Of a stretch of 32,167 nucleotides of DNA, positions 1-7,313 are shown one piece after another. Position numbers and translations under genes: made by a program. Numbering within the stretch: the stretch's first letter is position 1; each line of letters begins with the position of its first letter. Location of the stretch: positions 348,574 to 380,740 of the forward strand of contig KI912045.1 of NCBI GenBank assembly GCA_000517005.1, given 5' to 3'. The DNA comes from Microvirga lupini. GTDB taxonomy: Bacteria > Pseudomonadota > Alphaproteobacteria > Rhizobiales > Beijerinckiaceae. Under the pieces are notes generated by a model. It saw only the letters and a program-made list of their open reading frames with translations. It was not told the origin of the DNA and made no database searches.

Positions 1-740
1 CACATTCTCAGTCAGATCGCGCCATACGCCGCCGACGCCTTCGACCTGCGCCTGTCCGCCGAGCTTGCCCTCGGAACCCACCTCTTTCGCGACGCGGGTC
101 ACCTCGGAGGCGAAGGAATTGAGCTGGTCCACCATGGTATTGATGGTGGACTTGAGAGCCAGAATCTCACCCTTCACGTCGACGGTGATCTTCTTCGACA
201 GGTCGCCCCGGGCGACGGCGGTCGTGACCTCGGCGATATTGCGCACCTGGCCGGTCAGGTTGGCAGCCATCATGTTCACGTTGTCGGTCAGGTCCTTCCA
301 GACGCCGCCAACCCCGCGCACCTGTGCCTGTCCGCCGAGCTTACCCTCGGAGCCGACTTCCTTTGCGACTCGCGTCACCTCGGAAGCGAAGGAATTGAGC
401 TGATCCACCATGGTGTTGATGGTGTCCTTCAGCTCCAGAATCTCACCCTTCACGTCGACGGTGATTTTCTTCGACAAGTCGCCGTTCGCGACTGCGGTCG
501 TCACTTCAGCAATGTTGCGCACCTGACCCGTGAGATTCGCGGCCATCAGGTTCACGTTCTCAGTCAGGTCCTTCCAGGTGCCGGCAACGCCCTTGACCTT
601 CGCCTGCCCGCCGAGTTTTCCTTCCGAACCCACCTCGCGCGCCACACGGGTCACCTCCGAGGCGAAGCTGCCGAGTTGCCCCACCATGGTGTTGACCACT
701 TTGCCGATGCGCAGGAACTCGCCGCGCAGAGGACGCCCGT
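1..740 (-). repeat. 276-bp tandem coding repeats (HAMP units)
   Basis: Tandem in-frame repeats with a 276-bp period sit inside the multi-HAMP gene. Equivalent segments begin near 61, 337 and 613 and differ at few bases, so the units are similar at the nucleotide level and not only in protein. The array runs off the left edge, so the copy number is unknown. Confidence 0.85.
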
Positions 741-1125
741 CCGTCGCGAGATCGATCGTCTGGCTTAAGTCACCCTTCGCGACGGCGCCGATGACCCGCG
801 CCACCTCGACGGTCGGCTGGACAATGTCGCCGATCATGGCATTGACGGAGTTAACGCACTCGCTCCAGCATCCGGTCGCCCCTGTCAGCCGCCCGCGTTC
901 CTCGATCCGCCCCTCTTTGCCGACAACCTTCGCGACGCGCTCCAGCTCTTGCGCGAGGCCGTGGTTCAGATCCGCGATATCGTTGAAAGCTTCTGCGATC
1001 TCGCCATCGATGCCAGTCAGATCCGACGGCAGACGGGCTGAAAAATCGCCTTTTCTGAAGGCACGCAATGTCTTGAGAAGCAGCTTGGGATCAAGCTGCG
1101 AAGTGGCAGATTCGACTTGTGACAT
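1..1125 (-). CDS. Multi-HAMP sensor protein, probable hybrid histidine kinase (N-terminal part)
   Basis: The reading frame is open from an ATG at 1125 to the window edge, giving 375 residues; the C-terminus lies outside. There is no signal peptide or membrane segment, so the protein should be cytoplasmic. After about 50 residues comes one diverged HAMP-like unit, then near-identical 92-residue units (from about residues 153, 245 and 337) carrying [20 protein letters not shown] and [15 protein letters not shown]. The DNA period is exactly 276 bp, visible from the matching segments at 61, 337 and 613. Poly-HAMP stacks of this kind relay conformational signals in large soluble kinases that usually continue into GAF, HisKA, HATPase and receiver domains. 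That kinase part is an inference from the family, because it is not in the window. It could instead end in a methyl-accepting chemotaxis signalling domain. Confidence 0.85.
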   Translation of the reverse strand, partial: MSQVESATSQLDPKLLLKTLRAFRKGDFSARLPSDLTGIDGEIAEAFNDIADLNHGLAQELERVAKVVGKEGRIEERGRLTGATGCWSECVNSVNAMIGDIVQPTVEVARVIGAVAKGDLSQTIDLATDGRPLRGEFLRIGKVVNTMVGQLGSFASEVTRVAREVGSEGKLGGQAKVKGVAGTWKDLTENVNLMAANLTGQVRNIAEVTTAVANGDLSKKITVDVKGEILELKDTINTMVDQLNSFASEVTRVAKEVGSEGKLGGQAQVRGVGGVWKDLTDNVNMMAANLTGQVRNIAEVTTAVARGDLSKKITVDVKGEILALKSTINTMVDQLNSFASEVTRVAKEVGSEGKLGGQAQVEGVGGVWRDLTENV

Positions 1126-1450
1126 AAGGCCCCCCGTTAGACCGTCTCAGGCTTACTCTCACCTGGACCCCCATGTGCCGACATCCCAAAAGCTACTTTG
1201 TTCGTCTTCAGATGGAATTCGACCCTGTTTAACGCTTTTCAAGAGCCAAAGTTCCGGGACGGGAGGAAGTTTGCGGCGGCTCGGTTAATGAGGACATTGT
1301 ATCATTTTCGCAGCGCACTTGGACTGGCGCTCGCTAAACCTGCCTCTATCTCTCCCATGGAGAGGATCAGGCAAGGAAAACTGATCAAGCCACAAACGAT
1401 CATGTTGCGGCTTGAGCTATAAACATGGATCGCACGCCTTAGACTTTAGG
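1126..1450. other. Gene-free interval between the HAMP gene and kdgF
   Basis: This 325-bp stretch lies upstream of the multi-HAMP gene and downstream of kdgF, both on the minus strand. It should hold the promoter of the HAMP gene and the 3' end of the uronate operon. The only structure I see is a short CTCTCC-CAT-GGAGAG hairpin near 1350-1364 without a T-tract. Small ORFs here look like chance. Confidence 0.5.
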
Positions 1451-1789
1451 CTAGACGAAATCTTCACGCATGGGGGTGAAGACATCGAGAAGCACACCAG
1501 CTTCTATGGCGACAGCACCATGGACCGCATTGGGAGAGACAAGGAAGCTGTCGCCCTGTTTGAGACGTTCGGTGCGACCGGCGATGGTGATGTCGAAGAC
1601 GCCTGCCTCGACAAGGCTGCACTGGATATGGGGATGCGAATGAGGTGTGCCGACGGCCCCGGCCTGGAAGGCCACGCGCACCATCATCACCTCTGAATTA
1701 TAGGTGAGAATTTTGCGGCGTATGCCCTCGCCTGCCGGCTCCCAATCGATGCTGCTGTCGAAGGCAAAAGGTTGGTTGATGCGGTTCAT
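1451..1789 (-). CDS. kdgF: KdgF-like cupin, unsaturated uronate linearising enzyme
   Basis: This is a 112-residue single-domain cupin, the usual KdgF length. Family knowledge: KdgF opens 4,5-unsaturated monouronates, the products of pectate or alginate lyases, to the linear keto form that KduI uses. The first cupin motif reads TPHSHPHIQ at about residues 48-56, and the second has His90 in SPNAVH; these fit the His/His/Gln/His metal set of the family. A good ribosome site (GGAGGA) precedes the ATG at 1789. It is the last gene of the dctPQM-kduI-kduD-kdgF operon, 18 bp after kduD, which supports the call strongly. On sequence alone it could be called only a generic cupin; the context makes KdgF the best assignment. 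Confidence 0.82.
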   Translation of the reverse strand: MNRINQPFAFDSSIDWEPAGEGIRRKILTYNSEVMMVRVAFQAGAVGTPHSHPHIQCSLVEAGVFDITIAGRTERLKQGDSFLVSPNAVHGAVAIEAGVLLDVFTPMREDFV

Positions 1790-1807
1790 GATTCCTCCAG
1801 GACGTTT

Positions 1808-2566
1808 TCAGCGCGCCAGCCATCCACCGTCCACCGGCAGAACGATGCCGTGGATGTAGTTTGCAGCCGGCGACGCCAGGAAGACGGCAGCGCCGCCGAG
1901 ATCCGTCGGATCGCCCCAGCGTCCGGCCGGGATTCGCCCGAGAATTTCGCTGCTTCGATTCGGATCGTTGCGCAGCGCCTCGGTGTTGTTGGTCACGAAG
2001 TAGCCCGGCGCGATGGCGTTCACATTGATGCCCTTCGCCGCCCACTCGCAGGCGAGAAGCCGTGTGAGGCCTGCCAACCCGCTCTTGCTCGCAGTATAGG
2101 ACGGAATGCGAATACCGCCTTGAAACGAGAGGAGTGAGGCGATGTTGATGATCTTGCCGCCCCTCTCGTCCGCCAGCATCGTCCGTGCCACCGCCTGAGA
2201 CAGGAAGAAGGTGGACTTGAGATTGACGTTCATCACGTCGTCCCAATCCTTCTCCGTGAACGCGATGGCATCGGCACGGCGGATGATCCCGGCATTGTTG
2301 ACGAGGATGTCGATCCGGCCGCTGACCGCTGTCGCTTCCGCGACAATGTGCTCGATCGGTTCGAGACTCGACAGATCCGCCTGTACGCTGTGGAACTTGG
2401 CGCCTGCGTCGCGACACAGCCGCTCGGTCTCGTCCATGGACGAGCGGCCGACGGCTACGATCGAGGCTCCGGCTTGTGCCAGCGCCACCGCAATCGCCTG
2501 ACCAAGCCCGGTATTCGCTCCGGTCACGATGGCAGTCTTGCCGGTGAGATCAAAGGAAAACGTCAT
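1808..2566 (-). CDS. kduD: 2-dehydro-3-deoxy-D-gluconate 5-dehydrogenase KduD
   Basis: A 252-residue classical short-chain dehydrogenase. It has the Rossmann motif TGANTGLG (15-22), NNAG (90-93), Asn114, Ser144, and the catalytic pair Tyr157/Lys161 in SYTASK. KduD reduces 2,5-diketo-3-deoxygluconate (DKII) to 2-keto-3-deoxygluconate with NAD(P)H in the cytoplasm. The start MTFSFDLTGKTAIVTGA matches the compact N-terminus typical of KduD; upstream in-frame sequence belongs to kduI in another frame. It lies 10 bp after kduI and 18 bp before kdgF, so the three are translationally close and surely co-transcribed. The pairing with kduI makes KduD more likely than a generic 3-oxoacyl reductase. Confidence 0.93.
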   Translation of the reverse strand: MTFSFDLTGKTAIVTGANTGLGQAIAVALAQAGASIVAVGRSSMDETERLCRDAGAKFHSVQADLSSLEPIEHIVAEATAVSGRIDILVNNAGIIRRADAIAFTEKDWDDVMNVNLKSTFFLSQAVARTMLADERGGKIINIASLLSFQGGIRIPSYTASKSGLAGLTRLLACEWAAKGINVNAIAPGYFVTNNTEALRNDPNRSSEILGRIPAGRWGDPTDLGGAAVFLASPAANYIHGIVLPVDGGWLAR

Positions 2567-2576
2567 CGCAGCAGCC

Positions 2577-3413
2577 TCACCGCAACGCATCCATGGGCAC
2601 CATGTCCATGTCGGTAAAGTCCTGGTTGTCGCCGCCCATGGCCCAGACGAAGGTGTAGTTGCTGGTGCCGACACCAGAATGAATCGACCAGCCGGGGGAG
2701 AGGATCGCCTGCTCGTTGGCGACCACGAGATGCTTCGTCTCATCGGGCTCGCCCATGAAATGGAACACGCGCGTGTCGGGCTGCATGTCGAAATAGACAT
2801 AGACCTCCGAGCGGCGGTCATGCACATGGGCCGGCATGGTGTTCCACATGCTGCCCGGCTTCAGCTGCGTCATGCCGAGGACGAGCTGGGCCGAGCGGCA
2901 CACTTCCGGATGGATCATCTGGAAGATCGTGCGGACGTTTCCGTTCGCGGCATCTCCCAGATCGACCCGTCGGGCGCGATCGAGACCGATCTTCACCGTC
3001 TCGAAGCGGGCATGAGCCGGTGTGCTGACGAGGTAGAATTTCGCCGGGCTGCTTTCGTCGAGGCTCTCGAAGCGGACTTCCTTCGTGCCCATGGCGACGT
3101 AGAGGGCATCTCGGGGCTCGAGATTGTGAACCTCTCCATCCGTATGAACGCGCCCGCGGCCGCCGAGATTGACGACGCCGAGCTCGCGCCGATCCAGAAA
3201 ATTGGGCGAGCCGATCTGCTTGTGCGATTCCAGCTTGATCGCCCCGGAGGTAGGCGTCACGCCGCCAACCACCAGCCTGTCGATATGGCTGTAGGTCAGC
3301 TTGACTTCGCCGGGAACGAACAGCGTCTCGATCAGGAAATGGCGACGCAGTTCCGCCGTGCTGAAATGGCGGACGGCTTCAGGATGGCATACCTGCCGGA
3401 TTTCGATGGTCAT
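2577..3413 (-). CDS. kduI: 5-dehydro-4-deoxy-D-glucuronate isomerase KduI
   Basis: KduI converts 5-keto-4-deoxyuronate (DKI) to 2,5-diketo-3-deoxygluconate (DKII), the step before KduD. Two ATGs are adjacent (3416 and 3413). From the second, the protein is 278 residues, the length of the E. coli enzyme, and the metal ligands fall at His196, His198, Glu203 (PAHVHDRRSEVYVYF) and His245 (SPGWSIHSGVG), the same numbers as in E. coli. AAGAGA upstream is also better spaced to the second ATG. RDALYVAMGTKEV and WNTMPAHVHDRR are family signatures. It follows dctM by 23 bp, so transporter and enzymes form one transcript. Confidence 0.95.
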   Translation of the reverse strand: MTIEIRQVCHPEAVRHFSTAELRRHFLIETLFVPGEVKLTYSHIDRLVVGGVTPTSGAIKLESHKQIGSPNFLDRRELGVVNLGGRGRVHTDGEVHNLEPRDALYVAMGTKEVRFESLDESSPAKFYLVSTPAHARFETVKIGLDRARRVDLGDAANGNVRTIFQMIHPEVCRSAQLVLGMTQLKPGSMWNTMPAHVHDRRSEVYVYFDMQPDTRVFHFMGEPDETKHLVVANEQAILSPGWSIHSGVGTSNYTFVWAMGGDNQDFTDMDMVPMDALR

Positions 3414-3436
3414 CATTATCTCTTGAATGTGGTGAA

Positions 3437-4717
3437 TCAGCGGAACAGGGCCGGAAGCCAGAGCGACAGGCCGGGGATATAGGTGACGAGCAGCAGCACG
3501 AAGATGCTTGCGCCCAGGAAGGGCCAGATCGTCTTCATGGCCTCGCCGATAGTGATCTTCCCGACTGCGCATCCGACGAAGAGCACCGAGCCAACGGGCG
3601 GCGTGTTGAGGCCGATGCCGGCATTCAGGATCAGGATCACGCCGAAATGCACCGGATCGATGCCGAAGGCCTTGATCACGGGCAGGAAGATAGGCGTGCA
3701 GATGATGATCATCGGAGCCATGTCCATGAAGGTGCCGAGCACCAGCAGGATCACGTTGATGAGCAGGAGCACGACGAACGGGTTGTCCGACACGGTCCTC
3801 ATCAGCTCGATAGTCGCCTGCGGCACCTGCAGGAAGGCCATGAGCCAGCCGAAGGCGCTGGCCGTGCCGATGACGAGCAGGACCATGGCGGTGGTCCGTA
3901 CGGCACCGAGCGTCGCCTCGACGAAGCTTTCCCAGTTCATCTCGCGATAGACGAAGAGCGTGACAAGCAGGGCATAGACAACGGCGATGCACGAGCTCTC
4001 CGTCGCCGTGAAGATCCCTGAGCGAACGCCGCCGAAGATGATGAAGATCAGCAGGATGCCCGGCACGGCCGAGACGAAGAAATAGGCCAGCATCCGGAAA
4101 CCCGGGAACGGATCGGCCGGATAACCGCGACGCACGGCGACCACATAGGCCGTGATCATCAGCGCCGCCGCCAGAAGAAATCCCGGAACGATACCAGCCG
4201 TGAACAGATCAGCCACCGAGATCGTGCCGCCAGCCGCGATCGAATAGATGATCATGTTGTGGGACGGCGGGATCAGAAGCGCGATGATAGCGGCGTTCAC
4301 CGTGACGTTGACACTGTAATCCTTGGCATAACCGCGCTTCTCCATCTGCGGGATCATGATGCCGCCGATAGCGGAGGCATCCGCGATCGCCGAGCCTGAA
4401 ATGCCGCCGAAGAGCGTCGAGGCGACGACATTCACCTGCCCGAGGCCACCCCGCAGATGGCCGACGAAACCGGCAGCAAGCCGGATCAGGCGGTCGGCAA
4501 TGCCGCCGCGCATCATGAGATCGCCCGCATAGATGAAGAACGGAATCGCCATCATGGCAAAGGCGTTCATGCCGGAATTGATCTGCTGGAACACAACGAC
4601 CGGCGGAAGCTGCATGTAGAGCACGGTCGCCAGCGATGCGATTCCTAGGCAGAACGCAACCGGCGTCCCGATGATCAGAAGAAGCGTGAAGACGCCGAAG
4701 AGGACCCAGATCTCCAT
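3437..4717 (-). CDS. dctM: TRAP transporter large permease (DctM family)
   Basis: A 426-residue, almost entirely hydrophobic protein with about 11-12 predicted membrane helices, the normal size for the ion-coupled channel subunit of TRAP transporters. Family signatures include the N-terminal GTPVAFCLGIASL, SGSAIADASAIGGIMIPQM and LNAGIGLNTPPVGSVLFVG. It uses an electrochemical ion gradient to move substrate delivered by the DctP protein across the inner membrane. It starts 4 bp after dctQ, with AAGGA inside the dctQ end serving as a likely ribosome site. Its place directly before kduI suggests a uronate-type substrate; that specificity is inferred from context and not from the sequence. Confidence 0.93.
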   Translation of the reverse strand: MEIWVLFGVFTLLLIIGTPVAFCLGIASLATVLYMQLPPVVVFQQINSGMNAFAMMAIPFFIYAGDLMMRGGIADRLIRLAAGFVGHLRGGLGQVNVVASTLFGGISGSAIADASAIGGIMIPQMEKRGYAKDYSVNVTVNAAIIALLIPPSHNMIIYSIAAGGTISVADLFTAGIVPGFLLAAALMITAYVVAVRRGYPADPFPGFRMLAYFFVSAVPGILLIFIIFGGVRSGIFTATESSCIAVVYALLVTLFVYREMNWESFVEATLGAVRTTAMVLLVIGTASAFGWLMAFLQVPQATIELMRTVSDNPFVVLLLINVILLVLGTFMDMAPMIIICTPIFLPVIKAFGIDPVHFGVILILNAGIGLNTPPVGSVLFVGCAVGKITIGEAMKTIWPFLGASIFVLLLVTYIPGLSLWLPALFR

Positions 4718-4721
4718 TGAC

Positions 4722-5261
4722 TTAATCCTTCACTGCAACGAGATGAGGCTCGTCCACGCGCACCATCGGTGCTTCTTCACCAGCAAGCAGGAGACGAACG
4801 AGTTTTTCCAAAGCGAAGAGAGCAATCAGGACGCCGCCGACGGCGAGGGGCACGTAATCGAATCCCTGCGGGATCGGAAGGCCGGGCATTGCAGCGGACC
4901 AGGTCTCCACTGCCAGCGCCGTGCCGTACCACGCCATGGCGCCACCAAAGATCATCACCAGCACTTCGGTCACGGCGAGCATGGCTTGGCGCAGGCCATG
5001 CGGTGCATAATGAAGGGCGATCTCGAAACCGAGATGATTGCCGTCGCGCACACCGACGGCTGAGCCTAAAAGGATGAACCAGCTCATGAGGAGCAGGGAG
5101 GCAGGCTCCGTCCAGCTCGGGGACTGGTTCAGCACATAACGGCCGAACACCTGCCAGGCGACAAACACAGTCATGAGGATGAGGCCGATCCCGGCAATCC
5201 AAAGTGCCGCTCGGTTCACGACGGCGAGGACGCGGGATAGCGCGGCAAGTTCAGCGCGCAT
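4722..5261 (-). CDS. dctQ: TRAP transporter small permease (DctQ family)
   Basis: A 179-residue protein with four hydrophobic helices, typical of the small TRAP membrane subunit that pairs with DctM. The segments VFVAWQVFGRYVLNQSPSW and LLLMSWFILLGSAVGVRDG match the family pattern of a first helix, a WTEE/WTEP-like turn and a second helix with a conserved G-x-R-x-x-H-L-G region. Start ATG at 5261 has a GGAGA about 11 bp upstream, rather distant. The gap to dctP upstream holds a strong hairpin (5290-5311), which may lower permease expression relative to the binding protein. Substrate is inferred from the kdu genes. Confidence 0.9.
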   Translation of the reverse strand: MRAELAALSRVLAVVNRAALWIAGIGLILMTVFVAWQVFGRYVLNQSPSWTEPASLLLMSWFILLGSAVGVRDGNHLGFEIALHYAPHGLRQAMLAVTEVLVMIFGGAMAWYGTALAVETWSAAMPGLPIPQGFDYVPLAVGGVLIALFALEKLVRLLLAGEEAPMVRVDEPHLVAVKD

Positions 5262-5289
5262 CGGTAAAGGTCTCCGGTATGGAAAGAGA

Positions 5290-5311
5290 CGGACCGGCCT
5301 GAGCCGGTCCG
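5290..5311 (-). terminator. Intercistronic hairpin between dctP and dctQ
   Basis: A perfect 9-bp stem (CGGACCGGC / GCCGGTCCG) with a 4-nt loop lies in the 73-bp gap between dctP and dctQ. On the coding strand it is followed by TCTCTTTCC, a pyrimidine-rich but not uniform T-tract. Such structures after binding-protein genes commonly act as partial terminators or 3' stabilisers, giving more binding protein than permease. The function is inferred. Confidence 0.6.
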
Positions 5312-5334
5312 GAGCAGCATGGGCCTGACGAGGC

Positions 5335-6315
5335 TCAGTTCATCGCCTGGATGCGGGAGACAAGCTCCTTCACCCTCGCATCCTTGGCGTATTTCTCGTA
5401 AACGGGCTTCATGGCGTCGATGAAGGGCTGCTTGTCGACATTGTTGATCTGGCTACCGCTCGCGCGGATCTTCTTCTCCGCCTCCTTCTCGCGGGCCTCC
5501 CAGAGCTCGCGCATCTTCACGACGGATTCCTTCGCCGTTTCGCGCACTGCCTTCTGGTCTTCAGGCGAGAGCTTGTCGAAGCTCTTCTTCGACATCACCA
5601 GCACTTCCGGCGACATGGAATGCTCGGTGAGCGAATAGAACTTCGCCACCTCGAAATGGCGGAAGGAATCATAGCTCGGCCAGTTGTTCTCGGCTCCGTC
5701 CACGACGCCCGTCTGGAGGGCGGAATAGACCTCGCCCGGAGGCATCGGCGTCGCATTGGCGCCGAGTGCATTGACCATGTCGAGGAAGAGATCCGACTGG
5801 ATCACGCGCACCTTCATGCCTTTGAGATCGGCAGGCGTGTTGATGGGGCGCTTCGAGTTATAGAAGGAGCGCGCGCCTGAATCGTAGAAGGCCAGCGCCA
5901 CGAGACCATGAGGCTCGAAGGCCTTCAGGATCTGATCGCCGACGGGTCCATCCATGGTCTTGCGCATATGGTCGACCGACCGGAAGATGAAGGGCAGCGA
6001 CGGGACCAATGTCTCTGGAATGAGATTGTTGAACGGACCCAGATTGATCCGGTTCAGGTCGATCACGCCGAAACGGGTCTGCTCGATCGTATCCTTCTCC
6101 TGACCCAGCTGAGCGGAGTGGAAGACCTGTACCTTGTACCGGCCGTTGGTCTTCTTCTCGAGAAGGGAGCCGAAATACTTCACGGCTTCGACGGTGGGGT
6201 ATCCATCCGGGTGGATATCGGCCGAGCGCAGTACCGTTTGGGCGCCTGCTGTGCCACTCATAAGAGCCGCCAACACGCCAAGAGCAGTTGCGGCGAGGGT
6301 TCTCCTGGTGAACAT
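5335..6315 (-). CDS. dctP: TRAP transporter substrate-binding protein (DctP family)
   Basis: A 326-residue periplasmic binding protein. It opens with a signal peptide (MFTRRTLAATALGVLAALM to about residue 26, ending AGA-Q). Family features are LGQEKDTIEQTRFGVIDL, DLKGMKVRVIQSDLF with the conserved substrate-carboxylate arginine, and ALQTGVVDGAENNW. Two ATGs are adjacent; the one at 6315 is 6 bp from a full AAGGAGG site, the other only 3 bp, so 6315 is preferred. It is the first gene of the dctPQM-kduI-kduD-kdgF operon. The ligand is probably a monomeric uronate such as unsaturated galacturonate or DKI. That is inferred from the enzymes encoded downstream. Confidence 0.93.
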   Translation of the reverse strand: MFTRRTLAATALGVLAALMSGTAGAQTVLRSADIHPDGYPTVEAVKYFGSLLEKKTNGRYKVQVFHSAQLGQEKDTIEQTRFGVIDLNRINLGPFNNLIPETLVPSLPFIFRSVDHMRKTMDGPVGDQILKAFEPHGLVALAFYDSGARSFYNSKRPINTPADLKGMKVRVIQSDLFLDMVNALGANATPMPPGEVYSALQTGVVDGAENNWPSYDSFRHFEVAKFYSLTEHSMSPEVLVMSKKSFDKLSPEDQKAVRETAKESVVKMRELWEAREKEAEKKIRASGSQINNVDKQPFIDAMKPVYEKYAKDARVKELVSRIQAMN

Positions 6316-6453
6316 CATCTTCCTCCTTAGGCTTCCTCAAGTGCTTTTTTGTTTCAAACCAAGCCTTTGGCAGGCTTGTCCTGTGCCCCGAGCCCATGCG
6401 ACCCATCAGGACGGGACCAGACGCTGCTTGCTGCGGCTTACCTGGTCGACGAT

Positions 6454-6469
6454 TGTATGGTAGTATGCA
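6454..6469. promoter_or_regulatory. Candidate GntR-type operator in the divergent dctP/gntR region
   Basis: An imperfect 16-bp palindrome, TGTATGGTAGTATGCA (pattern TGnATnnTAnnATnCA), sits in a short AT-rich patch between dctP and the divergent FCD regulator. It overlaps the candidate dctP -10 element, as expected for a repressor site. Five of eight base pairs are symmetric, so this is a suggestion only. Confidence 0.35.
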
Positions 6470-6485
6470 CTTATATATTACGCAA
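6457..6485 (-). promoter_or_regulatory. Candidate sigma70-type promoter for the dctP operon
   Basis: Read on the minus strand, TTGCGT (6485-6480) and TACCAT (6462-6457) are separated by 17 bp in an AT-rich patch upstream of dctP. Each box has a partial consensus match. It leaves a leader of roughly 135 bp before dctP. Confidence 0.3.
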
Positions 6486-6508
6486 CCCGCCAAAAGAATG
6501 AGATTGCC

Positions 6509-7189
6509 GTGAACACGCCCTTCCCTGTCGGCCAAGGATCAGCAGCCCAACGCATCGAGAACGAGTTGCGACGCCTGATCATTGCCCTGGAGCTCCCACC
6601 CGGGAGTCGGCTCTCTGAGCAGGACATCGCCGAGCGCCATGGGGTCTCGCGCCAGCCGGTTCGTGAGGCATTGATCGGTTTGGCGAGAACAAGGCTGGTG
6701 GAGATCCAGCCCCAGCGCGGCACCACGGTCGTCAAGATCTCTGTCCGCAAGATGATGGAGGCCCGGTTCGTCCGGGAAGCGATCGAGACGGCCGTCGTGC
6801 GCCGCGCCTGCTCGTCCTTCGATCAGCAGAGCCGCGAGCGGATCAACGATCTTCTCGAGATGCAGGAGCAGGCGGCCCGGCGGAACGATCACGATGCCTT
6901 CCAGCGTTACGATGAGCTGTTCCACATCGCGTTGGCCGAAGGCGCCGGGTGCCCTCTGGCCTGGGAGGCCGTTCAGGATATTAAGGCCCATATGGACCGG
7001 GTGTGTCAGCTGACGCTCCCCAGCCCGGAGGCCATGCTGCCCCTGATCGATCAGCATCGCGCCATCGTGACGGCCATCGACAACCGGGACGAGGACGCCG
7101 CGGCCGAGGCCATGCGCCGGCATCTCACCGAGATCCTGCGCGCCCTGCCCCGCGTCGAGGCTGAGAATCCGGAACTCTTCAGTTCCTGA
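6509..7189 (+). CDS. GntR-family transcriptional regulator, FCD subfamily
   Basis: A 226-residue regulator. Residues about 12-75 form the winged helix (RIENELRRLI, ELPPGSRLSEQDIAERHGVS, RQPVREAL, GTTVV), and 80-215 the helical FCD effector domain. Asp135, His139, His183 and His205 fit the metal/carboxylate-binding set of FCD domains. FCD regulators of this kind often repress sugar-acid catabolic genes until a sugar acid binds. The start is GTG at 6509; no better in-frame start exists and the ribosome site is weak. It is divergent from dctP, so it is the likely controller of the uronate operon. It could also control the Bug binding protein gene downstream. Effector and sites are inferred. Confidence 0.9.
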   Translation: MNTPFPVGQGSAAQRIENELRRLIIALELPPGSRLSEQDIAERHGVSRQPVREALIGLARTRLVEIQPQRGTTVVKISVRKMMEARFVREAIETAVVRRACSSFDQQSRERINDLLEMQEQAARRNDHDAFQRYDELFHIALAEGAGCPLAWEAVQDIKAHMDRVCQLTLPSPEAMLPLIDQHRAIVTAIDNRDEDAAAEAMRRHLTEILRALPRVEAENPELFSS

Positions 7190-7261
7190 GCCCCCTCGCC
7201 TGTCAGGACGGCATCGCGAAAGCCGTTGCCCTTGGTAGGACGTTGCGCTCTCATGGTGGTT

Positions 7262-7284
7262 GCCGCACCGGCACTCGGTGCGGC
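7262..7284 (+). other. Hairpin in the leader of the Bug binding-protein gene
   Basis: GCCGCACCG and CGGTGCGGC pair over 9 bp with a 5-nt loop, extendable by GTTG/CAAC across a one-base bulge. It lies between the GntR gene and the ATG at 7314 and has no T-tract. It may be a transcript-end structure for gntR or a leader element of the next gene. Confidence 0.45.
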
Positions 7285-7313
7285 CAACGACATCAATCAT
7301 CCAGGGAGCCGCA

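Noticed and set aside
1-740. Periodic repeats that might suggest a CRISPR or satellite array
   Set aside because: The 276-bp period is a multiple of three and codes for HAMP units in a single open frame on the minus strand; there are no short repeats with unique spacers.
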